64,000 nucleotides of DNA, from contig CM022951.1 in the NCBI GenBank assembly GCA_012931725.1, positions 3,517,849 to 3,581,848 of the forward strand. Direction: 5' to 3'. The position numbers were made by a program, and so were the translations under genes. How positions within the stretch are numbered: position 1 is the first letter of the stretch; the number at the start of each line of letters is the position of its first letter. Below the pieces are notes generated by a model. The model saw nothing but the letters and a program-made list of their open reading frames with translations, was not told the DNA's origin and did not search any database. This DNA comes from Litsea cubeba (taxonomy: Eukaryota > Streptophyta > Magnoliopsida > Laurales > Lauraceae). Below are positions 46,601 to 55,516 of this stretch, piece after piece.

Positions 46601-48287
46601 AGCTGCCCCAATTGTATGTCACTACTACTGCTTTCGTTAAATAACTTGTAGAAGTAGCTCTTCCAACGCTCCTTTATCTCCTCCTCCTTTACTAATACCT
46701 TTTCATCCTCATCCTTAATGCATTTAACTTGGTTTAAGTCCTTGGTCCGCCGATCTCTAGTTTTAGCAAGCTTGAATATCTCTCTTTCGCCTTCCTTAGT
46801 GTCAAGTCGCCTATATAGCTCCTCAAATGCCTTTGCCTTGGCCTCACTAACTGCCTTTTTGGTTTCTCTTTTTGCTTCTTTATACCTCTCCAGGTTCGCA
46901 AGTCGCCTATATAGTTCTCAGGATACCTGAAATTCTAAAATTTTATTCTGCTTAAAATAATCCTCATCGTCCTCATTCTCAATGGGCACACTGTTGGTGG
47001 GCCCATAAGATGAATGGCTGAGATTAAATTGGATTTTCTCTCCTTTTTATACTCTCCATTATTTTCAAACGTTCCTCCTCAATTTGTGGGAAACAAAGTC
47101 AAGTTGGATCCTCATTAGAAATCTTGAGAAATCCAAGTTAAAAGGAGAAAAACTCAAGTGGGGTCCACCTATTTAAACATTTAGTTGCTCATAGTTTTTG
47201 TGAAATGCCATTATTTATTTACTTATTAAAGTATCTAATATCTAAAAAAGTATTTATGCATATATTGAATAGACATACTAATCATATCAAACTACATCAA
47301 ATTATATATTCGAATTAGCCTAGTTAATTCATCGAACTCAAATTGCGAATTGAACGAATTGAACGAATTGAAAACTGAACTAACTGAATCTACCCCATCG
47401 AGTTTTCGAATTTGAGTAACCGTCGAATTGCGAATTCGAATCCGAACTGGTCGAATTGCGAATCAGGTAACTATGTGCTAGACTACATTGTAGGGAAGAT
47501 GGGAGATCCACTTTCATCTCTGTATATCTTTTGCTCATGTTACGAAGTGCAATTGAAGCAGCAGATGAGTTGGCTTAGCAAGATGTTGAGAGAGATCCAG
47601 TGTTCGTGTTAATACTCATTCTTTGGGGTATAATCGCATTTTGGGAGCATGTTTTTCATTTCCATTGAGATTATTCAGTCATGTCATTTCATTTTCTTGT
47701 ACATACACACTGTGTACATCTGGTACTATATGGCTATTTCATACGTGTATCATTTGTGGCCAATGCCATTTTAGTTACTGACAAAATAATGCATTTTCTC
47801 CACTAGACGAATATTGTGCAATGAAAATTTAACATTAATCTGTAGAATAATTGATTCCTAGATCATCTATAGCTCATATTTCTAGTATATCCTAGATTTG
47901 AAAACATTATAACACAATTAATTGGTGTTTATGCAGTCCAAGTATGTGGTTTCATCATGTGAGACAGAGTCCAGACGGCAGAGGACGGACAATTGCTATT
48001 AATTATTGTAAGTAGGTGAAATATAATTTTATACTTTTTCTTTAGTCATAGTGAAGATTTGCTGAGGATGATTTTCTCTAGCAGGGTATGATATGCAGTT
48101 CGATATCAAGTATGCATATTTTAACTTCTTGCACTCAATTGATTATCATTTGGCCAAGCCATCAGCAAAGGTCAGTGAATATCATGAAGAGTCACTGGAT
48201 GATGATAGAACTGCTATATCTGATGTAATACATGACTGTCCACATGCTACTGAACCCAAGTTGGGGAACATGGTACAGTATAGTTAA
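29021..48287 (+). CDS. JMJ32: JmjC-domain oxygenase, JMJ32/JMJD7 type, four exons
   Basis: Exons: 29021-29765, 29881-30059, 47937-48007, 48085-48287, with GT-AG junctions (CAG|GTCTCT, CACAG|GAAACG, CCT|GTAAGC, TGCAG|TCCAAG, TATT|GTAAGT, AGCAG|GGTATG) that keep phase. The N-terminus (LWKEVRELSLGN) and core (EALGCMPEAVNLWIG, HYENLYAVISGEKHFLLLPP, PSMWFHHVRQ, NYWYDMQFDIKYAYFNF) match the JMJD7-like family. About 398 residues are expected. The Fe(II) ligands are present: HKD in exon 1 (His at 29637) and a His of WFHHV in exon 3. Human JMJD7 is a lysyl hydroxylase of DRG GTPases; Arabidopsis JMJ32 has been reported as an H3K27 demethylase. Oddities: intron 2 is 17.9 kb and full of transposons, and the frame breaks near 29087, where one extra G would explain the shift. 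Confidence 0.85.
31942..32027 (-). mobile_element. 86-bp SINE-like insert with 19-bp target duplication
   Basis: ATCATACATATGAGATTAG occurs at 31923-31941 and 32028-32046 and encloses 86 bp. On the minus strand the insert reads AAAGGGCTCACCCGGTGCAC, then AAAGTGCTCCCC, a GC-rich form that recalls a sequence block common in plant SINEs (recalled, not searched). It is much shorter than a full SINE and lacks an obvious A-tail. Confidence 0.55.
33068..33740. repeat. Dispersed repeat, copy A (partner at 63292)
   Basis: Blocks in the same order and orientation recur at 63292-63840: 'accccggaccgggttt'-like, 'ctgggatc', 'cataggtttcc(a/g)cggtgagga', 'acactccc(t/c)aaaatgt', 'ggctcctc', and 'cacgatg' with 'gtctggcagg' variants. 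It is probably part of a long LTR or similar non-coding repeat. No coding sequence. Confidence 0.6.
36340..38670 (+). pseudogene. Broken plant L1 LINE (ORF1 with RRM-like start, endonuclease start)
   Basis: Near 36361-36460 an RNA-recognition-motif-like segment reads FSRAGKFTDSYIQVD, then QGFGFVRF (RNP1-like). A gag-like region follows near 36960-37060 (PPRWIRFSGVPLQAW, then IGGLHRI), as in ORF1 of plant L1s with a DUF4283-like domain. At 38389 the endonuclease begins (MKALSWNVHGLGS, then SKVDLLLLQ) and continues with GSFGGILLCWKRV near 38580. Stops and frameshifts are frequent, and the reverse transcriptase is absent. A short block ('aaaagagttatg(a/g)ggaaatattct') occurs twice at 38526 and 38608, suggesting local rearrangement. 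Confidence 0.65.
40070..41060. mobile_element. Possible ~1-kb non-autonomous TIR element
   Basis: The left end reads TGATACCCAGATACGG and the right end, reversed, TGATACCCGAATATGG. Flanks share TACACT (left TATACACTT, right TACACTATA) but not as a clean duplication. The left arm is rich in 'gatacgga' words. No transposase. The (GA)n tract below lies inside. Confidence 0.35.
40617..40691. repeat. GA microsatellite, about 37 repeats
   Basis: Uninterrupted (GA)n of 75 bp. The Leu/Ser-repeat open frames on the minus strand across it are artefacts. Confidence 0.95.
41715..42013 (+). mobile_element. TRIM retrotransposon, 299 bp
   Basis: Two similar direct repeats, 41715-41821 (107 bp) and 41915-42013 (99 bp), both start TGTTG and share 'gcccaagtaatgggtttgag' and 'catatacctgtttgggcctt'. 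The first ends GGTACA and is followed at once by TGGTATCAGAG (41822-41832), the Met-tRNA primer site. A purine-rich GTGAGTGAAAG (41904-41914) precedes the second. The internal domain is only 93 bp and non-coding. AAGGG occurs just left (41710-41714) and within 15 bp right of the element, but not directly adjacent. After the second LTR comes TGGTATCT, itself PBS-like. Confidence 0.7.
42851..43218 (-). mobile_element. Solo LTR
   Basis: The 368-bp segment starts TGATGCA and ends TGCATCA on the plus strand, with flanks AAGAT and AAGAC, a near-perfect 5-bp target duplication. No primer site or internal region adjoins it. It is related to 736-1082. The block 'ggtcccacatgtggaccatg' is shared. Confidence 0.55.
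45048..46911 (-). mobile_element. 5'-truncated RTE-type LINE with 17-bp target duplication
   Basis: TAGTTCTCAGGATACCT stands at 45031-45047 and 46912-46928. The LINE lies between, on the minus strand, and ends in a tail of TTTGG repeats (45048-45077 on the plus strand as CCAAA repeats), the short tandem tail typical of RTE elements. It is inserted inside the hAT-like element and, like it, in the JMJ32-like intron. Confidence 0.85.
45085..46911 (-). CDS. RTE LINE reverse transcriptase (5'-truncated, open)
   Basis: The frame is open from the truncation point at about 46911 to the stop at 45085, roughly 608 codons. It lacks the endonuclease N-terminus. In order it has a charged helical lead (FEELYRRLDTKEGERE), GKAVGPDGIPIEVW, NYRGIKLMSHTMKLWERV, QFGFMPGRSTMEAIF, the first catalytic aspartate in VFIDLEKAYDRVP, QGSALSPYLFALVMDEI, and the catalytic FADD in CMLFADDIVLV near 45855. 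A Cys/His-containing C-terminal region follows (GSECWAVKH, MLRWMCG, RWFGHVRRRP). The protein would copy LINE RNA by target-primed reverse transcription. All catalytic residues are kept, but without the 5' part the copy cannot move itself. Confidence 0.85.
   Translation of the reverse strand, partial: YRRLANLERYKEAKRETKKAVSEAKAKAFEELYRRLDTKEGEREIFKLAKTRDRRTKDLNQVKCIKDEDEKVLVKEEEIKERWKSYFYKLFNESSSSDIQLGQLTISREEANHMFYRRISREEIKEVLKRMKNGKAVGPDGIPIEVWRCLGEDGISWLTKLFNVVLKSKKMPNAWRKSILIPIYKNKGDIQNCANYRGIKLMSHTMKLWERVIERRLRRTTNISENQFGFMPGRSTMEAIFLLRRLMEQYREGKRDLHMVFIDLEKAYDRVPREILWKVLEKKRVCVAYIEAIKDMYDRVVTSIRTTGGETKEFPITIGLHQGSALSPYLFALVMDEITRHIQDEVPWCMLFADDIVLVDETREGVNAKLELWRKTLETKGFRLSRCKTEYMECKFSQSRTPGNIEVSLGTQKIAEKENFRYLGSMVQQDGGIDTDVSHRIQAGWTKWRSASGVLCDRKVPLKVKGKYYKVAVRPALLYGSECWAVKHNHVKKMEVAEMRMLRWMCGITRRDRIRNEEIRGLVGIAPIGDKMRENRLRWFGHVRRRPTEAPVKRCESMEFAKSRRGRGRPKRSWKETIKHDLAYMDLTEDMALNRFDWRRQIHIADPT
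47937..48287 (+). CDS. JMJ32: Exons 3 and 4 of the JMJ32-like gene
   Basis: Exon 3 (47937-48007, 71 bp) supplies PSMWFHHVRQSPDGRGRT, with the second iron-binding histidine. Exon 4 (48085-48287) completes NYW-YDMQFDIKYAYFNF and ends in an acidic tail closed by TAA at 48285-48287. The split Leu codon at the exon 2/3 junction (CT + T) and the split Trp codon at the exon 3/4 junction (T + GG) both restore family-conserved residues, which is strong evidence that these exons belong with 29021-30059. Neither exon has a stop or frameshift. Confidence 0.9.
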
Positions 48288-51200
48288 TGCTTGATTGACG
48301 TAGTATGAATGACTTCATTTAGGCCCATTTGCCTACTTCATATTGAATTCCTAGCAATTGATAGTAAGAGGAAGAGAGATAGAAATGCATTGCTTAGAAG
48401 CTTTGTGTGTGTTTTATGATTTTCTAGCCAATTTGCTTTCTTCAAAAGGCATAGATGAGCAATGGACCATGAAAATATGATGCTTTTGAAGGATCCATTT
48501 TTTTGGCAGGCAACATGACTTGAACCCCTAACCCCTGATGGGTGGACCCTATTAAATCAAATCCTATATACTGGGAAATTGATTTCCCCCTCGGATCATA
48601 ACCGTTTACCATTCTCTTCACCTCCTCCTCACCCTTTTAAATGAAAACTTCCACATTATTGAATCTCTGGGAATTACACGAATGACCCCGTCTGGTTCTA
48701 CTGCTAATGAGGTGGAGATTCCAGTCTGCCCAGCAATCTGTACAGTTGGGAACTGCCACAAGGTCTTTGAATATAATGCCATGCACCACTTTCTGTACCA
48801 TTCTCCAGTATACTGCTTCTGAGTTACTGAGATCCAGGGATATGTATAGTAAAATCCCGGTGTCACAAAAGTAGGCTGGGTCGATGCAAACTATTCATTT
48901 TCATCCAAGGTGCCGAACCATGGGCCATATGCGATAAAAACTGTTCTGATTAGGCTGATGCAGCCTGGTCTGCTTTGGCTGCCCCAACAGCAATTTTGAG
49001 TCTCTAGAAATCTAGGATGGGCCGGTCATGTTTAAGTTCTTTTTCTGTGGGGTCCACACTTTTGGTACTTCCAGCATCTTATCATTATAGAAGTTTTAAC
49101 CCTTGGATTATGTGGCTTGGGTAAAACTTGGGTTGAGGTAAAAAAGGGGGTGAGTGTGGATTCATGGTTGTTTGTGTTTGAGGTGGTATGAATGATCAAA
49201 GGTCGGCCCAAGCAGTCCAATCGGATAGGATGTGATTATGCAAGTCTCAGTCTGGTTTGAAGGTGGTCTGGTTTGAAGGACTCACCTGGTTTGAAGGGCT
49301 CACTTGGATGCATGCAAATCACTGCGGAAGGGGATATGGAAAGGTTTATGCATGGGTTAGGGGCATTTGGGAAAATAAGGGCGCCATCATCATTAGTTTG
49401 TCACATCTATCTAGGGTTAGCATTGCTACTACTCCCTTCAACCTTATTTTTATTATTACTACATCCATAGCGTGGTCTTTACTAACTACTTTAGTTGATG
49501 TTTTTTTTAATTGATTTTTCACTTTTCTTGGTTAAATTTTAACACTCATAATTTGACAAGCAACTTTTAAGTTTCAGCTTCTTTTCTGCCTGAAATCAAT
49601 TGTTGAAATTAGATGAGTTTAAAGCTAGGGCTGATAGTCTTTTCAGAGAACCCTATATCTCTCTGATTGCCTTTCATAGAGAGTAAAGATAGGAGGATGG
49701 CCAATGGGCAACAAGATCTCTAATGCTCTACCAAGGTTTTTTCTCTCTCGAATATAGTCTGAAACCAAACGAACAAGACCGCAGGTGCCTTTTTTTTTTT
49801 TAAAATGAAATTATCCTCTTGCGACAAACATGTGCACTGATTATTATGATATCTGTGAAAATTAAAAACATGATCTATTTATTTATGATTCTAATGGGCA
49901 GAGTTTTTGTTGCACATGAGAACGGGGAAGTAGTTGTTAGTCCAAAATCATTATATTTTAAATATTAAAGAAGGGGTAAGCTGGATGGAGATGATGGTTA
50001 CTAAGGTTCCCATCCCAGGTATCTGTTAGACTCAGCTGTCACATTGAGATGGGAGTGGGTTTTTACTGACAGCTGACTATCATTATTATTATTATTGGTC
50101 AGAATGTTAACATATCCTGGCTAATAAGGAGTGGCCGGTACCGAGCGACTGACCTTTTTTAAAAGAAAAACCTAAATCTAATCCAGTCAGCTTGTTGATA
50201 ACACTCCTGAAGCTGGTTTGCTGGCTGTCTGGACTCTGGAGTAGAAAGGCCAAGCCCAATCTCACCGTACAATCTACGGCATGTGTGAGGAGGACATGAT
50301 AGAATGAAGAAAAGAAGTGCAAACAATGCAATGTAATGGTTGTTGGTTCAGGCACTCTTAAACACGTGTATGTGTGTGTATTAGTTGCTCCTCGATTGGA
50401 TTTGACATACTTTTTAACTTCTATTATCTATACTTATACGTGATGAGGATGATGATGGCATAGCATTCGTTCTTGCAGGTTTTTTCTTTATATAAACTGA
50501 GTGATGAAAAGATGGGGATGTGAGAGTGAACAGCCGCAGCAGTAGATACATTTGGGTGCGTTGGAACTGGAATGGAAACTATAATTTGGAGAGAGATGGG
50601 GATGAGAGTGCACAATAGTTACATTTGGGTGCGTGGGAACTGGATAATAGAATTGAGAGAGAGAGAGAGAGAGTTGTGGTCCCATACACGCTCCTCCAAA
50701 GCAACCCCCACTCGCTCCAGTGCGTTTGCTCGGTATTATTATTATTATTAATCTTTATATCAGAAAACCAGAGCAGTATCTATTCCTGTTCTTTTAGTAA
50801 TAATAACAATGAGGAATGAAATGACAAAATACTTAGGGGTGGGGGTGTTGTAATCCGCCGTCAGTAGTAATTGGTCTGTCTGTTATGCCTGTGATGATTA
50901 GTAACTTGGGTAAAACCGTCAATCAGTTCAGCTGAAAAAGGTAGAAATAAAGCAAAAGAAGAGACTGCACCATGCATGCGAGAGATGTTGTTGATACAGC
51001 TATCATTGTTCATCATCAGTTCAACATGGCATTCTCCGAGTTATGATGATGAGTAGATCACAATGGGATTTCTTTTTCTTTTTTTTTTTTTTAAACTTGG
51101 AAGGGTGATGAAAGTGCTTGTTGAGATGGATAGATATAATATACATGTAGCTAGCTACCACACCTTTTGGTCTTGGGTGGCGACTGGTGAGGGGACACGA

Positions 51201-52206
51201 GCCACTCGCCCACCACCACCACCTCCACTTTCTCCAAAGACCCAAAAGCTGTCTATCGGCTGCTCATTGCGAGTTTGGTACGGTATTAGGTATAATAATA
51301 ATAATAATAATAATAATAATTATTATTATTATTGTTATTGTTATCACCCAAATGTGACATGCGATCCTCAAAACATCCACTCGGGGCTTACGCGATGATG
51401 ATGAGATGATAACACATTCGGACATAATAGGAGGAGGGGTCGCATGCTCTCGTGCATTTGTCCATACGGTAATGATTATTGTTGTCAATAATCTCTCTCT
51501 CTCTCTCTGCGCCTATGTGTGCAACATAAGCAACTTGTCGCCTTTTGGTTGCTTCAAACTTTGCCCAGTTCAGATCGTATCCAGGAGTCCATCCTTGCAT
51601 ATTCATCTGCGGGGTCCACCATTGACATCCAAAACGCTAAAAACCATTATTCCCCTTGGATCGGCCATAGGCCTAATTAGTATTTTTCCCTGCAACCATA
51701 GTTTAAGAGCTTCGGATCATCTAATGTACAATACATGATTACTGATTTATTGTTTTTTAATCATTCTTTTCTTGCTAAACTGTAGTATAATATATTAATA
51801 ATAAAAAAGAAAAGATACCAAGCTCAGAGATGTTTGAGCCCCAAAAGAAGAATACAGAGGGAACAAGCAAATAAAAGAAAACTAAAAAAATAAAACAGAT
51901 AAACATCAATGTAGGATTCAATGAAAAAAAAAAAAAAAAAAAAAACCCTAAGCTCTAAAGGGATATTAATCATTGATTTTATTTTCTAAAACACTAAATC
52001 CTAAGCTCTAAATCTCAAAACCAATGATTGGAAAAAACAAATGAAAAAATAAGAAGAAAAGAAAAGAAGAAAGAAATAGACTCATGTAGCTTAAATGGAT
52101 TTAAGCAAAACATAACAAAATCTCCCAAAAAAACACTTTCCTTTATAAACTATAGGTCTGCTCTTGACAATTTTCGTTTGCCACATGGAAGACACGAACT
52201 CGTGAA
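48288..52206. other. JMJ32-like 3' UTR, then gene-free sequence with microsatellites
   Basis: Begins with the 3' UTR of the JmjC gene. Further on: 'ctggtttgaagg' repeated three times at 49253-49310; two copies of a block with 'tacatttgggtgcgt(t/g)ggaactgg' near 50545 and 50617; GA runs near 50656; CT runs near 51493. A minus-strand frame at 48618-48866 is open but not recognised. Confidence 0.4.
51292..51345. repeat. ATA/ATT microsatellite
   Basis: (TAA)n passes into (TTA)n at about 51320, forming a short perfect palindrome of trinucleotide repeats. Confidence 0.9.
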
Positions 52207-53030
52207 CTCACAGCCTCACGTCCCTTCCCAACTGAGCCGGGACTGCTCGTTAAATCTTTTTGTGAGTGCTCCCTTCCATATAAATCCAAGAAGCACATGT
52301 AAATTGGTATGTTGGCATGCGGGCCCTGATAAAATGATTTCCGATTCTCCGATTATGGGTTAAAATATGAGGATCTTGAAGGAGAGATTGAATCCATTTA
52401 GGCTATCTTTTGTTGTGGATGTAAATGGTTCCCGATTCTCTGATTATCCAGACGTTCCGGCCCATTTAAAATCGGGTTTGGGTCTTTATTTAGGCCCTGA
52501 TAAGTAAGCGGGTCTGGGTCCGGTTACTTCTTTGGACTCGTGACCTAAATGGGTCTAGGTCCAATTCTACCTTGGCTCTAATCCGTGGATCCGGGCCCCG
52601 ACATATTACATCAATTTTAAAAATCCCTCTTAACAACTAGGTTTTTACCATATCATTATCTTTCTAGACCCGCACCCGGACCCATATACAGAACTGGTTC
52701 TGGTTTTGGTTCCATCTTTTCATTAACGGTTTCGGTTCCGGAACCAGGAAACCGGCTTTGGGTCTGGTTCTGACTTCATCTTTGCATTAACGGTTCTGAT
52801 TTCACATCCACCATGGACCCAGACAGGAGCTGACCCATTTACATCCCTACTCACAACCTCATGTCCCTAACTTAGTCGGGGACTGCTCGATAAATCTTTT
52901 TGTTAGTGGTCTCTTCCATATAGATCCAAGAAGCACGAGTAAATTGGTTCGGGCTTTGAAGGAGAATTTGGGTTAAAATATGAGGATCTTGAAGGAGAGA
53001 TTGAATTCATTTTGGCTGCCTTTGCTATGG
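52207..53030. repeat. Direct duplication flanking a hAT-type MITE
   Basis: A block at 52207-52412 ('gggactgctcg(t/a)taaatctttttgt', 'atccaagaagcac', 'atgaggatcttgaaggagag') recurs in the same order at 52851-53030 at moderate divergence. The MITE at about 52415-52848 lies exactly between the copies. Gene-free. Confidence 0.65.
52415..52848. mobile_element. hAT-type MITE
   Basis: The left end carries GGATGTAAATGG and the right end CCATTTACATCCCTA, an inverted pair of the GGATGYAAAYGGG kind widespread in plant hAT MITEs. The interior is rich in 'gggtc(t/c)gggtcc(g/a)g' words. No clean 8-bp duplication. Confidence 0.5.
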
Positions 53031-53070
53031 AATCCAAGGGCCCATTTCTTTATTAGATAATTTTCTCTTA

Positions 53071-53930
53071 AGTTTTTTGTATATATTCCCCTAAGGTTTG
53101 TAGGATTTGTAAATAGACCCCTGAGGTTTTAGTATTTGTAAATAGGCCCCTACCTTTTCTTTTTAATGCCTTTTATGTCCCTAAAATCAATATTCCTAAC
53201 AAGAATGGGCAGCCACAATGAGATTGTTGTTGGATTCTTAAATAAATGACAACTTTGCCCTTACATATATTATTTTATCTCAAGTCTCAATGGTTTCTCT
53301 CAATAACTCTCTCATGCACATGACCAACTTTGCCCTCCCCCCTGCAAACGCTAAAAATTAATATGTTTACATTTGCCCGTTTCCCCCAATATTTTTTTTA
53401 CATAGAGCCAAATACGACCCCCTCGTAAATTCTAAAAATTAATATTTTTTTTTTTTTTTACATTTGCCCATTCCCACAATATTTCTTTTACACCCCTACA
53501 CATGAAGCATAATCAGATTTTTGAAGATTTCATCAATCCAATGGTGGGTCATGTAAGGATTTGATAAATTATAACCGGTTATATGTATAGGTGTTGATTG
53601 TTGTCATGATTGGATTTAATAAAATGAGTCCTGTATTGATAGAAAAAATGAATTTATGTAGGGTTATTCTCTCCCACTAAGTGCAATTGTTAATGTTACA
53701 TGCTTTATAAAAAAAATTAAGTCTAAGCTTTTTAAATTATGCATATAAGGATAAAAGAGATGGACAAAAGTGTCATTTCTCTCCAAAAACTTATGGTGCT
53801 TGGAAGACGATTGATTTTGGGGACAAAGAAGGTATTGAAATGAAGATGCAGGAGTCTATTTGTAAATACTAAAATCTCAAGGGCCTATTTACAAATCCTA
53901 CAAACCTTAGGAGGGTATGTACAAAAAAAT
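53071..53930. mobile_element. Long-TIR foldback/MITE-like element
   Basis: The left arm (53071-53193) and the right arm (53805-53930) are inverted copies over about 120 bp, sharing CCTAAGGTTTGTAGGATTTG, 'ttttagtatttgtaaatag' and 'cctaaaatcaat'. Each arm contains two copies of a ~33-bp word ('aggtttgtaggatttgtaaatag...'). The middle is non-coding. Flanks are both pyrimidine-rich with no clear duplication. Confidence 0.65.
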
Positions 53931-54021
53931 CTTTTCTTTTTGGAAATCAGGCTATAAGGGGAGTGCCCTCGCACGGAGGTAGATAGACTCGCACATGCAG
54001 GGAGAGAGAACCCAGATACGC

Positions 54022-54151
54022 GGGGAGGAATGTGAGAGGCATTCCTTGTTATTTGGATGAGAGGTGGTTTTGCAACCCTTGTTGTCGGGGAGGAATGTGA
54101 GAGGCATTCCTTGTTATTTGGATGAGAGGTGGTTTTGCAACCCTTGTTGTC
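54022..54151 (+). repeat. 65-bp tandem duplication, two copies
   Basis: GGGGAGGAATGTGAGAGG starts at 54022 and again at 54087; the copies are essentially identical. Non-coding. Confidence 0.9.
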
Positions 54152-54154
54152 TGG

Positions 54155-54880
54155 GTAGATGTCTAGAATTTCCATGTTATACCACATTTTGGCAACTCTC
54201 CAGCTACCAAATTTTTGGAGTCTCGAAATGCTGGAAATTATCGTCATTCTTGAATTCTTTGTATTATTCATACTGGGATTCTTCCATGAAAATTTCATGC
54301 ATCATGAATTTTATAATTCATTGTTTCAAGGCTACCTAGGGGCCATACTTAGAAATTGTGATGCATAAGGCTACCTTTAGAATTTAGTTTGCAGTCCACT
54401 TTTAGATATTAGTACGCGGGGCACACCTTTAAAATTGGGATGTGGAACCCACGTTTAAAAACTATGTGGGGGCCACTTTTAAAAATGATGTGGGTCAAAC
54501 TTTAGAAATTATGAGGGGCCCGCTTTAGAAATTACTTCGAATTTGTGTTATGTGGGACTTCATGGGACCAAGCTTTTAGCAGTTACAACTTGAGGGCCCA
54601 CCTTCAAGAATAACAATGTGGGCCAATCTTTAGGCATTGTTGTATATGAGCCCACATTTCGAAATTGAGTTTGGAGGAGTTCAACTCAAAAGTCGTCACA
54701 ATTCCAGAATTCGAAAATCTTAAATGGGTGGTAAAAATTAAAAATGCTTCATTTTGGGCTTTTAGAAATTCTGAAAATTTTGAGTTCCAGATAATTTAAT
54801 AAAGAAACAAAGAATTTCGGACAGGAATCTAAGATTCCTGTCGGGAATTCTTCTAAAAAAAAACAGGCCCTATAGATTAG
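54155..54880. mobile_element. Possible Harbinger-related fragment with degenerate repeats
   Basis: The right end, reversed, reads GGGCCTGTTTTTTTTAGAAG and then has GAATTCC and ACAGGAATC words as in the 6490-12938 element. Near 54225 'gaaatgctggaa' also matches its left subterminal region. The middle (54330-54680) is a degenerate repeat of roughly 35-40 bp units of the type 'tgtggggcccacttttaaaaatt'. No left terminus was fixed and no gene is present. Confidence 0.35.
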
Positions 54881-55229
54881 GGAAAGGAAGAAGAAAAATA
54901 AAGATATAGGACCTAAGGATTCACACCTAAGATTTAGTTCTTGCTCACCTATATCAATTCAATCTTTTGATTACTTGAATGTCACCGTAATACCCTTACT
55001 TGAACGTCAAGATTACACAATTATATGAAACCATTCATCATCGTTAAAGCCTTATTTTGAGTCATCTTTTTTATGTATTTAAATTCATCCATGTTTAGTG
55101 TTGTGTTTTCAATCACTCCCAAATTCAACCATTCAGCACCTGAACAACACCTGAATGTTGTTGGATTATGAACAGAATGAGGTGAATCTATACAAGTGTG
55201 AGGTGAATCTATACATAATTTAATATTTC
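54881..55229. other. No gene seen
   Basis: AT-rich; 'gaggtgaatctatacaa' occurs twice (55180-55220). Lies left of the copia element. Confidence 0.4.
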
Positions 55230-55516
55230 TGTGCGAATTAAAGTCTCAAACTTTTTGTTGTGTTCTTTTTTGCTATGTCATGTGAATATATATATATATA
55301 TATATACAGCAGAGACACACAAAGATTCCTAAAAACAACAAACACCTAAACTATCTCCTAATTTATCTAAACACAGCAAGATATCCTCCGAGAAAATACA
55401 AGAGAATATTTACAGTTAAGGAAGCAATATTCTCTGACCACAATTTGCTCATAGAATCAAGGCTAGGATTAAGACCTGCCAGCCTATTCATTAATCATAA
55501 TCTCCAATACCCCCCC

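Larger units (their letters stand above)
44394..47475. mobile_element. hAT-like element with 8-bp target duplication, interrupted by a LINE
   Basis: TGCTAGAC is present at 44386-44393 and 47476-47483. The ends are inverted: left CATAGTTACCTAATTCG, right reversed CATAGTTACCTGATTCG. Both subterminal regions are full of AATTCG-type words (44410-44510 and 47320-47465), which are likely transposase-binding repeats. No transposase is recognisable; without the inserted LINE it is about 1.2 kb. An 8-bp duplication fits hAT. Confidence 0.75.
30060..47936 (+). other. Intron 2 of the JMJ32-like gene, 17.9 kb
   Basis: Bounded by GTAAGC and TTATGCAG. Apart from the elements listed separately it has no gene. 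Elements inside include a SINE-like insert, a repeat shared with 63.3 kb, a broken L1, a TIR element, a TRIM, a solo LTR and a hAT-like element with a nested RTE LINE. Stretches 30060-31920, 32050-33060, 33750-36340, 38700-40060 and 43220-44385 show nothing I can name; a minus-strand PBS-like TGGTATTAGAG at about 39062-39073 hints at another LTR relic. Confidence 0.8.

Noticed and set aside
48618..48866. 82-codon minus-strand frame with coding-like composition
   Set aside because: No recognisable motif or partner exon; adjacent to the JmjC 3' UTR on the opposite strand.
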